A DNA stretch of 64,000 bases from Gammaproteobacteria bacterium (GCA_018822845.1 JAHJJD010000085.1:62001-126000), one strand, 5' to 3'; shown: positions 16,826-25,877, counted from the first letter of the stretch. The notes: generated by a model not told the origin, from the sequence alone. Translations and numbers: made by a program.

Positions 16826-17644
16826 ATGATTACTACCAAACAAGCACTGATCGTCCACTTACAACAAGGCAACACCGCCAAATACCTGCACTTCTGGGGT
16901 CACATGCCCAAAAGTGAGGCCGTGGACAAAAGCTGCCTGAGCCAGTGGTTTCCCGCCACCTTTGAGCTGGATGACGTCACCTACCCCAGCGCCGAACATT
17001 ACATGATGGCGCAAAAAGCCCGCCTGTTCGGCGACACGCAGGCACTGAACGCAATCCTGGCCAGCCCTACCCCCGACACCGCCAAAAAGCTGGGGCGGCA
17101 GGTGAAAAACTTCGACAACGACCTGTGGAGCCAGCACTGTTTCGACTACGTGGTGCAAGGCAATATCGCCAAATTCGGCCAAAATCCAGAGCTGAAAAAC
17201 TTTCTGCTCAACACAGGCCATCAGATCCTGGTGGAAGCCAGCCCGCTGGACGCCATCTGGGGAATCGGTCTGGCCGCCGCCCACCCGGACGCCAGCACCC
17301 CGCAACGCTGGCAGGGTGAAAACCTGCTCGGCTTTGCGCTGATGGCCGCCCGCGAACACCTGCGCCAAACCAGCCTGCAAAAACACGCCTCCGCCCTGCG
17401 CAACTACAACGGCGACATGCAACAACTGGCGGAAGAGCTGGGCGATTTGTTCTACGACTCGCTGGCGGATTTCCTGCACCTGCTCGGCGAAAAAATGCAG
17501 CGGGATGCGGAATCGGATGCATGGCGAAAACGCCCGAAACTGGCGGGACATTTGCACGCCTGTTCACAACATCTGCAACAGGCTTCGGCTGAAATTGACA
17601 AGGCGTGGAAGATTTCCAAACCACACACCGAGGTTCAACAGTAG
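16826..17644 (+). CDS. NADAR-family protein (YbiA/DUF1768) with C-terminal extension
   Basis: A 272-residue protein. Residues about 20-175 are a NADAR domain: the LHFWGH opening, LSQWFPATFELDDVTYPSAEHYMMAQKA, LGRQVKNFD, LLNTGHQILVEASPLDAIWGIG and W/NLLGFALM. NADAR proteins are N-glycosidases acting on ADP-ribosylated or riboflavin-precursor substrates. The remaining 90 residues are a helical extension (NGDMQQLAEELGDLFYDSLADFLHLL) not part of the standard domain; I do not recognise it. The gene is preceded by a clean 140-bp promoter region shared divergently with the R-M operon. Its closeness to NudF/NrtR and the R-M genes makes an ADP-ribose or defence role worth considering. Confidence 0.88.
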   Translation: MITTKQALIVHLQQGNTAKYLHFWGHMPKSEAVDKSCLSQWFPATFELDDVTYPSAEHYMMAQKARLFGDTQALNAILASPTPDTAKKLGRQVKNFDNDLWSQHCFDYVVQGNIAKFGQNPELKNFLLNTGHQILVEASPLDAIWGIGLAAAHPDASTPQRWQGENLLGFALMAAREHLRQTSLQKHASALRNYNGDMQQLAEELGDLFYDSLADFLHLLGEKMQRDAESDAWRKRPKLAGHLHACSQHLQQASAEIDKAWKISKPHTEVQQ

Positions 17645-17647
17645 TTC

Positions 17648-18130
17648 TCAGCAGCAGGAAGAATTCTTCAAGCCAGCCACCGGAATACAGCAAGCTTCCG
17701 CCTGCTTCGCCACCACTGGCACGCAGCAATCCACTGACGTATCCGCCCGGTCAACGCCAAACTCCTGGATTTCTCCCATCGTCTGGTAATGCTCCCAGGC
17801 GATACCGGAGGGGTCGACCGTCCAGTGCTTCTCGCTCATGGCATAGCAGCAAGCGGTTTCGCCCTGATCCAGCACTGCATCGCCTGCCGCCGCTTCCGCC
17901 CGCTGTTTCAGCGCCTGCAATTCCGCTGCATCTTCCGCCTGAAAGCCGAAATGGTTGACCCCGAGCGCATGACCACGCGCCGAAATGGCGAAGTTCACCC
18001 GTGGGTCATCCAGCATCCACTTGGCGTAATCGCCGCGTTCGACCGTAGGCTCCTGCCCGAACAACTTGCTGTAGAAACCGATGCTGTGGGCAAGATCTTC
18101 CACCGACAGATGGACGTGAAAACGTTTCAT
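17648..18130 (-). CDS. arsI: ArsI/CadI-family glyoxalase-fold dioxygenase (C-As lyase-like)
   Basis: A 160-residue vicinal-oxygen-chelate protein. The metal site is formed by H5/H7 in RFHVHLSV, H62-region GVNHFGFQ and a downstream Glu in WEHYQT; the vicinal cysteine pair in ETACCYA matches the substrate-thiol site of ArsI, the Fe(II) dioxygenase that removes methyl or aryl groups from trivalent organoarsenicals. The C-terminus is Cys-rich (CCVPVV, CCIPV, SSCC), as in other ArsI proteins. It is the last gene of the ars operon, 14 bp after acr3. A CadI-like role in another metal response is the alternative. Confidence 0.9.
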   Translation of the reverse strand: MKRFHVHLSVEDLAHSIGFYSKLFGQEPTVERGDYAKWMLDDPRVNFAISARGHALGVNHFGFQAEDAAELQALKQRAEAAAGDAVLDQGETACCYAMSEKHWTVDPSGIAWEHYQTMGEIQEFGVDRADTSVDCCVPVVAKQAEACCIPVAGLKNSSCC

Positions 18131-18144
18131 GAGAATTCCTCCCG

Positions 18145-19215
18145 TTAATGTTGAAAACCAGCTTCGTACCAGCCACGGCTGCGGTTGACGATGGCGACCA
18201 CCGACAGCATCACCGGCACTTCCACCAGCACCCCGACCACGGTCGCCAGCGCCGCGCCGGAATCGAAACCGAACAGCACAATCGCAGTAGCGACCGCCAG
18301 TTCAAAAAAGTTGCTTGCCCCGATCAGCGCCGAAGGAGCCGCCACGCAATGCGCCACCCCAAACCGCCGGTTCAGCCAGTAGGCCAGCATCGAGTTGAAA
18401 TACACCTGGATCAGGATCGGGATAGCCAGCAACAGGATAATCAGCGGCTGCGCCAACACCTGTTGCCCCTGAAAACCGAACAGCAGCACCAGCGTCGCCA
18501 ACAGCGCCAGCAAGGAAAACGGCTGCAAGGTTTGCAACGCCATTTCCAGCCTGCCTGCCGCCAACAACCAGTGGCGCAATAACTGACTGACCACCACCGG
18601 GATCACGATGTAGATCACCACCGACAAGAACAGCGTATCCCACGGCACACTGATGGCGGAAATCCCCAGCAGTAACCCCACCAGCGGCGCAAACGCGAAG
18701 ATCATGATGACATCGTTCAGCGCCACCTGCGATAGGGTGAAATGCGGCTCACCATCCGACAGGTTGCTCCACACAAACACCATTGCAGTACAAGGTGCAG
18801 CTGCCAGCAGGATCAGTCCGGCAATGTAACTATCCAGTTGTTGCGCAGGCAGCCAGTCGGCAAACAGTACGCGGATAAACAGCCAGCCCAGCAAAGCCAT
18901 CGAAAACGGCTTCACCAGCCAGTTGATGAACAGCGTCACGCCAATGCCCTTCCAGTGCTGACTGACTTCATGCAGGGCATGGAAATCGATTTTCAGCAGC
19001 ATCGGAATAATCATCAGCCAGATCAGTAGCGCCACCGGCAGGTTAACCTGAGCCACTTCCATCTGCCCAATCGCCTGAAAAACCGGGGGAAACAGGCTGC
19101 CCAATGCAATGCCCGCCACAATACACAGCAGCACCCACACCGTCAGGTAGCGTTCAAACACACCCATCGGCGCACCCGCAGTACGCTTGGCAGTCACTTC
19201 GCATTGGGCACTCAT
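18145..19215 (-). CDS. acr3: ACR3-family arsenite efflux transporter
   Basis: A 356-residue inner-membrane exporter of arsenite with about ten hydrophobic helices. ACR3 hallmarks include the conserved Cys and surroundings in LLAAAPCTAMVFVWS, the VALNDVIMIFAFAP helix, and GASNFFELAVATA near the end. It lies three bases downstream of arsC and upstream of arsI. The size and the AAPCTAMVFVW motif distinguish it from the larger ArsB type. Confidence 0.96.
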   Translation of the reverse strand: MSAQCEVTAKRTAGAPMGVFERYLTVWVLLCIVAGIALGSLFPPVFQAIGQMEVAQVNLPVALLIWLMIIPMLLKIDFHALHEVSQHWKGIGVTLFINWLVKPFSMALLGWLFIRVLFADWLPAQQLDSYIAGLILLAAAPCTAMVFVWSNLSDGEPHFTLSQVALNDVIMIFAFAPLVGLLLGISAISVPWDTLFLSVVIYIVIPVVVSQLLRHWLLAAGRLEMALQTLQPFSLLALLATLVLLFGFQGQQVLAQPLIILLLAIPILIQVYFNSMLAYWLNRRFGVAHCVAAPSALIGASNFFELAVATAIVLFGFDSGAALATVVGVLVEVPVMLSVVAIVNRSRGWYEAGFQH

Positions 19216-19218
19216 GTC

Positions 19219-19728
19219 TCAAGCCTCCTCTGCTGCGGCTGACAGGGTGGTGTTGCCAATATCATGCAAATGCTGCTGCAAGGACAACTCATCCAGCGAG
19301 TGGATTGGCAGATTGACGAAAATGTCGATGCGGTTGTAAAGCTGGCGATAGGCTTCGCGGAACGCCGCCAGACGGGCGATGTCATCGCCTTCCACTTCCG
19401 CCGGGTCGGGTACGCCCCAATGCGCGCTCATTGGCTGCCCTGGCCACACCGGGCACATTTCTGCTGCGGCCTTGTCGCAAACGGTAAATACGAAATCCAG
19501 TTTGGGTGCATCAGGCGTGGCGAATTCCGCCCAATCCTTGCTGCGCAGGTCGGCGGTGGCGTAATTCAGACGATTGAGCAGGCTGGTGGTCAGCGGGTTG
19601 ACTTCGCCGCGCGGATGGCTGCCAGCGCTGTATGCCTTGAACTTGCCGATCCCCAAACGGTTGAGGATGACTTCCGCCATGATGCTGCGCGCGGAGTTGC
19701 CGGTACAAAGGAACAGGACGTTGAACAT
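19219..19728 (-). CDS. arsC: Arsenate reductase, thioredoxin-coupled low-MW phosphatase type
   Basis: A 169-residue arsenate reductase. The phosphatase-like P-loop CTGNSAR gives C8 and R14 (CX5R); FVFTVCDKAAAEMCPVWPG provides the redox cysteines used in the thioredoxin-coupled relay, and HWGVPDPAE is the family's acid loop. It reduces arsenate to arsenite for ACR3. It is the first gene after the 106-bp gap that follows arsR and is three bases from acr3. Confidence 0.95.
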   Translation of the reverse strand: MFNVLFLCTGNSARSIMAEVILNRLGIGKFKAYSAGSHPRGEVNPLTTSLLNRLNYATADLRSKDWAEFATPDAPKLDFVFTVCDKAAAEMCPVWPGQPMSAHWGVPDPAEVEGDDIARLAAFREAYRQLYNRIDIFVNLPIHSLDELSLQQHLHDIGNTTLSAAAEEA

Positions 19729-19764
19729 GGGTTATGCCTCACTGTGGTTGACGTAAAGCATAAC

Positions 19765-19800
19765 ATATCTGGTAAAACGAATATATGAAATATCAGATAT
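19765..19800. promoter_or_regulatory. Inverted repeat in arsR-arsC gap, candidate ArsR operator
   Basis: ATATCTG at 19765-19771 and CAGATAT at 19794-19800 are perfect inverted copies flanking an AT-rich core with further ATAT steps. It is the only AT-rich block in the ars cluster, lies 37-72 bp upstream of arsC on the minus strand, and could drive arsC-acr3-arsI separately from arsR. The binding protein is inferred. Confidence 0.45.
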
Positions 19801-19834
19801 AGGGATTCATAAAAACTTCACATAGCCTGTCGCT

Positions 19835-20179
19835 TTACCCGCAGCAAACCACATTTTGCCGCACTGCCCCCTTCAAGCGTTGGCTATCAGACTGGAACAG
19901 GGTTTCGTTGAAACTGCCCGCCTGCAAGTTTCCCAGCACATCCTGCGCCCACTGCGGCAGCTCAGGATGCAGCCGGTAATACACCCACAGCCCCGACTTG
20001 CGATCCAGCAGCAAACCGCTTTCACGCAGGATGGCAAGATGGCGGGAAATCTTCGGTTGCGCCAGTTCCAGCGCCTGGGTGAGTTCACAGACGCACAGTT
20101 CCTCCTGCCCTGTCAGCAGCAGCAGGATGCGCAGGCGGGTCTGGTCGGCAAGGGCTTTGGCGAAAGTTTCCAGTTGCAT
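19835..20179 (-). CDS. arsR: ArsR-family arsenic-responsive repressor
   Basis: A 114-residue winged-helix repressor with the metalloid-sensing CVC motif at C29-V30-C31 in ELCVCELTQAL at the start of the recognition region, and the recognition helix AQPKISRHLAILRESGLL. A further cysteine pair ends the protein (VVCCG), which may add a third thiol ligand. It releases its operator on As(III) or Sb(III) binding. It precedes arsC in the same direction, with an inverted repeat in the gap. Confidence 0.95.
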   Translation of the reverse strand: MQLETFAKALADQTRLRILLLLTGQEELCVCELTQALELAQPKISRHLAILRESGLLLDRKSGLWVYYRLHPELPQWAQDVLGNLQAGSFNETLFQSDSQRLKGAVRQNVVCCG

Positions 20180-20225
20180 GATGTCTCAGGAATGATGGCA
20201 ATGCTGCCAATTATAACCCACTCAT

Positions 20226-23066
20226 TCACTGCCTGCCTTTTCTGAAATCAGGTTCACCACAATGTTGGGCAATAAAGGCGCGCGCCTGATCACGCAAAGC
20301 CAGCGCCGTTCGCCAGCCATCACCCCCCTGCGCCTGACGAACATCGGTGCTGCTGCTGATGGCTTCGCCCACTGTTACCGTCACCTGCCCGCGATGTGGA
20401 AACCAGGAATCGGCACGCAGGATGGAACGGGTTCCACGGACGGCCAGCGGCACCACCGGCACTCCCGCTTGCGCCGCCGTCACGAATGCGCCCAGATGAA
20501 ATTCCCGCAAACCGGGAATGCGGCTGAAAGTGCCTTCGGCGAAAAACAGCAGGGAACGCCCTTGCTGCACTTTGCCAGTGAGACGTTCGACTTCGCGAGA
20601 TGCCTGCGCTGGGTCAAAACGTTCCACAAACTCTACCTGCATCCGTTGCAGAAACAGGCGCAGCAAGGGATTCCTCCCCAATTCGATTTTACCGATATAG
20701 CCCATATTGCGCGGCACGGCTGCGATCAGCGCCAGCGCATCCACATAGCTGGCGTGGTTGGCGACGTACACGCACGGCTGTTCCGCAGGCAGCAAATTTT
20801 CCAGCCCCTGCACCGTCAGGCGCGTACCGCTGGCGAACACCAACAGCTTCAGCAAGGCGCGCGCCACCGTCCAGCGCATTCCAGCAGGCAGCAGTATGAC
20901 GGGCAGGAATGCCACCACCAGCAACAGGGCGAACAGCGACCAGACATAGGCGGCATAAGCTTGCTCCGTAGCCTTCCGCCACAACCGCCGCCAGCCGGGC
21001 AGTACCGAAGCCATCAGCAAACGGGCGAACTGGAAACCCAGCCCGGTACGCTTGCTGCCTACCCGCCCCTGCTCATACAACTCGCGGCAGGCCGAGCGGC
21101 GGATTTTGCCGCTGGACGTTTTCAGCACGGTATGCGGCACTACCAGCAACACTTCGTCCGGCGGCATATCGAGCAGCTTGCTGGCGGTGGAAGAGATCTG
21201 TTCCTGCAAAGCCTGCCGCGCGGCAGCATCGGTTACAGATGTTTCCACCATTACCACCAGCCGCTCAGTCTGCTGTTGCTGGTCGCGCGCACCGAAAGCA
21301 GCCACGCAGCCCTTGCGCACGCCGGGAAGCTTGCCGACCGCCTGCTCCAGTTCGTGCGGATAGATATTGCGCCCGGCACGGATGATGATGTCCTTGCTGC
21401 GCCCGGTAATGAAAATATCGCCGCCTGCGATATAGGCCCGGTCGCCGGAACGCCGCCAGTCGCCGTTGAACAGTTCCTGCGTCGCTGCCGGATTACGGTA
21501 ATAGCCGCTGGTGGATGACGGGCCACGAAATTCCAGATAGCCTTCGCGCCGTTCGGGCAGCTCCCGCCCGTCCTCACCCACGATGCGGACTTCATTTCCC
21601 GGCAACGGCTGTCCGCAGTTGACGAAACGCAGTACCTCGCCCCCCTCCCCGTTGGCCGGGACAGCCTTACCGGTGCGGCTGAAGGTTTCACGCTGTACGC
21701 AATCGGCCTGCGGCGGCGCATTCAGGTCAGAAAACGCCAGACCCAGGGACACTTCCGCCAGCCCATACACCGGCTGCATGGCTTCAGGGTGGAACCCCAG
21801 CGGCTGGAAGCGTTGCGTGAACTGCGCCATGCTGGCCGGGCTGACCTGCTCCGCGCCGTTGAACGCCAGCCGCCAGTGGGCCAGATTCAAACCTTCCATA
21901 TCTTCAGTGCGAATGCGCTTGCAGCACAGCTCATAACCGAAATTGGGGGAAGCCGACAGCGTGCCGCCGTACTTGTGGATCGCCCACAACCAGCGCTGCG
22001 GTTTGGCAAGGAAGGCCAGCGGCGACATCACCACCAGTTCCAGACCGAAATACAGGCTGCCGAACCATGCGCCGATCAGCCCCATGTCGTGATACAGCGG
22101 CAGCCAACTGACGAATACGTCGCGGGAAGTCACTTTCACCACTGCGCCCATTGAACGCAGATTGGCCAGCAGGTTGGCGTGCGTCAGCACCACGCCTTTC
22201 GGGTTGCCGGTGCTGCCGGAGGTGTATTGCAGGAAAGCGGTATCCGGCCCACTCACGGGCGGCTGGAGGAAAGGAGCAGCATCGCCATTCAGTTCCTGCG
22301 CCGTCACAACATTGCGCAGACTCTCCACCCGCGTCTTCAGCAGTGCCGCCACCATTTTAGCTTCCGCAACGGTGATCAGTGTGCTGGCCTCACAGTTTTG
22401 CAAAATGCCGGTATGGCGCTGTAAATGTTCTTCCAGTTGCGCCAGCCGTGCAGGCGGATAAATCGGCACCGGGATGGCTCCGGCCATCAGCACGCCCATG
22501 AAACTGAGGAAATAGTCGCGCCCGGTCGGCAACATAATGGCGACGGTTTCGCCGGGTATGACACCACGCGCTTGCAGCCCTGCGGCTTTCTGCCGCGCCT
22601 CCTGCCAGAGTTGTGCGTAAGTCAGGGTGGCGGCTTCCGCATCATCTTCCAGCACGCGGATGTGCAAGCGCTGGGGGTGCTGGCGTACATGCCATTCGAG
22701 CACTTCCAGCAGGGTATTCGCCTGTATCGGCTGTTCAGTGGATTGTTCTGCCGGGGGGCGGCTGACGGTTTCGTGGATGGCTGTTGCGTGCCCACTATTG
22801 GCGGTGCGGATGATGCGTAACAGGTCGCGTGGGGTTGCCACTTCGGCGAATGCGCTTTGCGGTAGTGTTGCGTGGAAATGCTGTTCCAGCCGGGCAATCA
22901 GTTCGACCCGGCCCAGGCTGTCCAACCCGAGGTCGGCGTCCAGCGCACTGTCCAGTGTTATGGCCGGTGGAGCCTGTTTGGCCGGGCGCAATTCAACCAC
23001 TACTTGCCTGATTACATCCAGCAACTGCTCCGTGCCATGTTCCTGTTGGCGGGGCGAGGTTTCCAT
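20226..23066 (-). CDS. Fusion: acyl carrier protein + fatty acyl-AMP ligase + PlsC-type acyltransferase
   Basis: A 946-residue three-part protein. Residues about 10-85 are an acyl carrier protein with the phosphopantetheine serine S50 in LGLDSLGRVEL. Residues about 120-660 are an ANL-family acyl-adenylate ligase (FLQYTSGSTGNPKGVVLTH, LPLYHDMGLIG, RSGDRAYI, GRSKDIIIRAGRNIYPHE, LKTSSGKIRRS), most like fatty acyl-AMP ligases. After a hydrophobic segment (about 700-730), residues 745-930 are a PlsC/LPLAT acyltransferase with NHASYVD (HX4D) and FAEGTFSR. The design suggests activation of a fatty acid, loading on its own carrier, and transfer to a lipid acceptor at the membrane. It lies 46 bp upstream of arsR in the same direction but is probably a separate function. 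Confidence 0.92.
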   Translation of the reverse strand: METSPRQQEHGTEQLLDVIRQVVVELRPAKQAPPAITLDSALDADLGLDSLGRVELIARLEQHFHATLPQSAFAEVATPRDLLRIIRTANSGHATAIHETVSRPPAEQSTEQPIQANTLLEVLEWHVRQHPQRLHIRVLEDDAEAATLTYAQLWQEARQKAAGLQARGVIPGETVAIMLPTGRDYFLSFMGVLMAGAIPVPIYPPARLAQLEEHLQRHTGILQNCEASTLITVAEAKMVAALLKTRVESLRNVVTAQELNGDAAPFLQPPVSGPDTAFLQYTSGSTGNPKGVVLTHANLLANLRSMGAVVKVTSRDVFVSWLPLYHDMGLIGAWFGSLYFGLELVVMSPLAFLAKPQRWLWAIHKYGGTLSASPNFGYELCCKRIRTEDMEGLNLAHWRLAFNGAEQVSPASMAQFTQRFQPLGFHPEAMQPVYGLAEVSLGLAFSDLNAPPQADCVQRETFSRTGKAVPANGEGGEVLRFVNCGQPLPGNEVRIVGEDGRELPERREGYLEFRGPSSTSGYYRNPAATQELFNGDWRRSGDRAYIAGGDIFITGRSKDIIIRAGRNIYPHELEQAVGKLPGVRKGCVAAFGARDQQQQTERLVVMVETSVTDAAARQALQEQISSTASKLLDMPPDEVLLVVPHTVLKTSSGKIRRSACRELYEQGRVGSKRTGLGFQFARLLMASVLPGWRRLWRKATEQAYAAYVWSLFALLLVVAFLPVILLPAGMRWTVARALLKLLVFASGTRLTVQGLENLLPAEQPCVYVANHASYVDALALIAAVPRNMGYIGKIELGRNPLLRLFLQRMQVEFVERFDPAQASREVERLTGKVQQGRSLLFFAEGTFSRIPGLREFHLGAFVTAAQAGVPVVPLAVRGTRSILRADSWFPHRGQVTVTVGEAISSSTDVRQAQGGDGWRTALALRDQARAFIAQHCGEPDFRKGRQ

Positions 23067-23219
23067 TTGGTGTGCTCACTAACGGTAGCAATCCGTTCAT
23101 GTTACACCCGCCTGTGTGTCAGGCAACATTAAAAATATTGGGTCAGACCTCCACTTCACGACTATCCTCCTGTAATCTGCAAGTGCGCTTGAATAAATAC
23201 CATAAGGAGGAATGCAACC

Positions 23220-23579
23220 ATGAGTAACAAACCGTTAACCGTCGACACCCTGCTGGAAATGCTGGAAGACCAGAAAAGAACCATCCGCGCGGCTATCAGG
23301 GCAGCCAGGGAAGAAATCCTGGATGCAGCCGAAAAAATCGAAGGCAAAATCGAGGACATCGACACTGACAGCCTCAAAATGAAACTGGTGGTGGCCAAGC
23401 TCAAAGCCCAGGAAGAATGGGACGAGTTCGAGGAAAAACTGGGCGAACTCGGCGGCAAGGCAAAGGAAGTCGCCCAGGCGACCGAAGCAGAAGCCAAACA
23501 AGCCTGGGACGCAGCCAGGGAACTGACCAACCAGACTGTCGAAAAAGCTTCCGACCTGTTCAAGAAACCCAAGGATTGA
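23220..23579 (+). CDS. Small charged coiled-coil protein, unknown function
   Basis: A 119-residue, very charged, all-helical protein (Lys/Glu/Ala heptads throughout, e.g. AAREEILDAAEKIEGKIED) without membrane segment, cysteines or signal peptide. The start has a strong ribosome site, AAGGAGG, ten bases upstream. The gene stands alone between divergent and convergent neighbours. The amphipathic Ala/Lys/Glu pattern resembles stress-type or apolipoprotein-like helical proteins, but I do not recognise a family. Confidence 0.8.
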   Translation: MSNKPLTVDTLLEMLEDQKRTIRAAIRAAREEILDAAEKIEGKIEDIDTDSLKMKLVVAKLKAQEEWDEFEEKLGELGGKAKEVAQATEAEAKQAWDAARELTNQTVEKASDLFKKPKD

Positions 23580-23669
23580 GGAACAACGCTAGCTGATGGA
23601 GCTGCCTTCCTGTTACCGCAGGGGGCAGCGGCCAACGGGGTTGTCGGCATGGCGAATGATGATGCGGAG

Positions 23670-25010
23670 TTATAACATCGTATAAATCAGCCCCAAGGCC
23701 GCGCACATCGAAATCACATGCATGATGTCGGCCTTGTACTTCCACAGGGCCACGAACGCGCCCACAGCCACAATCAGCGGAAACCACTCGAAACCACCGG
23801 CAAATGGCGCTGCCGCCGAACCATGCGGCCAGAAGGTGTGCCACGCAAAAAATGCCGCCAGATTCAGCACCACCCCCACTACCGCAGCCGTAATGCCAGT
23901 CAACGGCGCAGTAAAACGCAGCTCGTTACGGGTCGCTTCCACCAGCGGCCCACCCGCCAGCACAAACAGGAACGAAGGCAGGAACGTAAAAAACGTTGCC
24001 ACTCCTGCCCCCATAAAACCCGCCATGATGGGGTTGGCAGCCACCTCCTTGCTCACGCCGCCCAGATAGCCGACCCAGGTCACCACCATGATCAGCGGCC
24101 CCGGCGTGGTTTCACCCAGCGCCAAACCATCCATCATCTGCGGGCCAGTCAGCCAGGCGTAATGTTCCACCCCGCCCTGATACACATACGGCAGCACCGC
24201 ATACGCCCCGCCAATGGTCAGGAACGCCGCCTTGGTGAAGAACTCGCCCATGTGTTCCAGCGTCTGTTCACCGCTGATGGCAAATATCGCCGCCAGCCAG
24301 ATCAGCACGAACACCATCAGCGTCAGCAGCAGCTTGCGCAGGGAAAAGCGCGCGTGCGCCGGAGTCGGCGTATCGTCATCGATCACCGCCGGGCCATATG
24401 CCTTGCCGGAAGCGCCATGCCCACCACCATTCCTGAATTTGTCCGGCATCAGCTTGCCGCCAATGGCACCCAGCAAGGCCGCCGTCAGCACAATCCACGG
24501 GAAACCAACGTCAAATACGAAGATGGCCACAAACGCCAGCGCCGCCATCCCCCACAACACGCTGTTTTGCAGCGCCCGCGAACCGATCTTCCAGGCCGCA
24601 AACAGCACAATCGCCACCACTGCCGGTTTGATGCCGTAGAACATGCCTTGCACCAGCGGCACATCCCCCCACGCCAGATACACCCCCGCCAGCAACGACA
24701 GCAACAGGAATGCAGGCAGGAAAAACAGCACACCTGCAATCACGCCCCCCACCACGCCATGCAGCAGCCAGTTCAGGTAGACCGCCAGTTGGGTCGCTTC
24801 CGGCCCCGGCAGCAACATGCAGTAATTGAGCGCGTGCAGGAAACGCTGTTCGGAAATCCAGCGGCGCTTTTCCACCAGCTCCTGATGCATCATGGCGATC
24901 TGCCCGGCAGGGCCGCCAAAGCTGATGAAACCCAGTTTCAGCCAGTAAAAAAAGGTTTCACCAAGGCTGGGAGACGCTGGCGGCTGGCGGTTTTCTGGAT
25001 TGTTTTCCAT
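23670..25010 (-). CDS. chrA: Chromate transporter (CHR family, two-domain)
   Basis: A 446-residue membrane protein of the long-chain CHR family, made of two homologous halves. The first half shows GFISFGGPAGQIAMMH and NYCMLLPGPEATQLAVYLNW; the second shows AAFLTIGGAYAVLPYVYQ and GLALGETTPGPLIMVVTWVGY. The start at 25010 is supported by AGGA seven bases upstream; an ATG at 25055 would add 15 residues without clear support. CHR proteins export chromate, probably taken up through sulfate carriers. It is divergent from a TauE/SafE exporter gene with 102 bp between. Confidence 0.94.
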   Translation of the reverse strand: MENNPENRQPPASPSLGETFFYWLKLGFISFGGPAGQIAMMHQELVEKRRWISEQRFLHALNYCMLLPGPEATQLAVYLNWLLHGVVGGVIAGVLFFLPAFLLLSLLAGVYLAWGDVPLVQGMFYGIKPAVVAIVLFAAWKIGSRALQNSVLWGMAALAFVAIFVFDVGFPWIVLTAALLGAIGGKLMPDKFRNGGGHGASGKAYGPAVIDDDTPTPAHARFSLRKLLLTLMVFVLIWLAAIFAISGEQTLEHMGEFFTKAAFLTIGGAYAVLPYVYQGGVEHYAWLTGPQMMDGLALGETTPGPLIMVVTWVGYLGGVSKEVAANPIMAGFMGAGVATFFTFLPSFLFVLAGGPLVEATRNELRFTAPLTGITAAVVGVVLNLAAFFAWHTFWPHGSAAAPFAGGFEWFPLIVAVGAFVALWKYKADIMHVISMCAALGLIYTML

Positions 25011-25112
25011 CGGGAATTCCTGTTGGCGGCAAAGGGAATGTATTCTCAAGCGCATGGTGTCACCTTCCGGACGGCTGTGGCAAGATCAGGGCTTTTACAA
25101 TGCGGTTAAACA

Positions 25113-25877
25113 ATGGACATTTCGCCAAGCTTCATTCTGATCAGCGCCCTGGCCAGTTTCACAGCCTGTTTCTTCTCATCGCTGGCGGGTGGCGGCGCGG
25201 GGCTGATTTTATTGCCGATCCTGATCATTTCCGGCTTGCCATTCATCAATGCACTGGCTTCGCACAAGCTGGCGGTCGGTTTCATCGGCGTTGGCAGCAC
25301 GCTGCGTTATGCCCGTGCAAAGCTGATCGACTGGAAGGTTTTCTGGTGGAATGCGTTGCTCGGCGCGCCCTTCGTGGTAGCGGGTACGCTGTTCGCCAGC
25401 GCCCTCGACCAGAACCTGATGCTGTTGCTGGCGGGTGTGTTCATCCTGCTGATGGCGGGCATTTCCTGGGTGAAAAAATCCAGCGGCATACATCACACCC
25501 CGGTCACCGGCAGAAAGCAGGTGATCATCGGCAGCCTGTTACTGCTGCCGATTGCGTTCTATTCGGGGTGGATTTCGGTCGCCAGCGGGGTGTTCACCAC
25601 CATGCTGTATATCTACCTGCTGCGTTACGACCAGTTGCACGCCACCGCCATGACGCTGGCCGCCAACGGGCTGGTGTGGAATGCCATCGGCGCGCTGGCG
25701 CATCTGACGCTGGGGCATATTTACTGGGAAATTGCGCCAGGGCTGGTGATCGGCGCGGTGACTGGCTCCTACCTTGGTGCATCACTGGGAATCAGGCAGG
25801 GCAACAAGTTCCTCAAGCACATATTCCTGCTGTCGGCGGTGATTTCCGGCGTCATCCTGGTCTACAAGGCGTGGTAA
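25113..25877 (+). CDS. TauE/SafE-family sulfite/organosulfonate exporter
   Basis: A 254-residue membrane protein with about seven to eight helices. Family features are SSLAGGGAGLILLPILIISGLP near the N-terminus, ASHKLAVGFIGVGSTLRYAR, and the repeated half-motif after residue 130 (YSGWISVASGVFTTMLYIYL). Members export sulfite, sulfoacetate or related anions; the substrate here is not visible. Next to chrA it may belong to an anion-detoxification pair, and in a sulfur oxidiser sulfite export would be plausible. Confidence 0.9.
   Translation: MDISPSFILISALASFTACFFSSLAGGGAGLILLPILIISGLPFINALASHKLAVGFIGVGSTLRYARAKLIDWKVFWWNALLGAPFVVAGTLFASALDQNLMLLLAGVFILLMAGISWVKKSSGIHHTPVTGRKQVIIGSLLLLPIAFYSGWISVASGVFTTMLYIYLLRYDQLHATAMTLAANGLVWNAIGALAHLTLGHIYWEIAPGLVIGAVTGSYLGASLGIRQGNKFLKHIFLLSAVISGVILVYKAW

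Noticed and set aside
23718..25109. 463-residue plus-strand frame opposite chrA
   Set aside because: His/Gln/Arg-rich product typical of the complement of a membrane protein gene; chrA is well supported.
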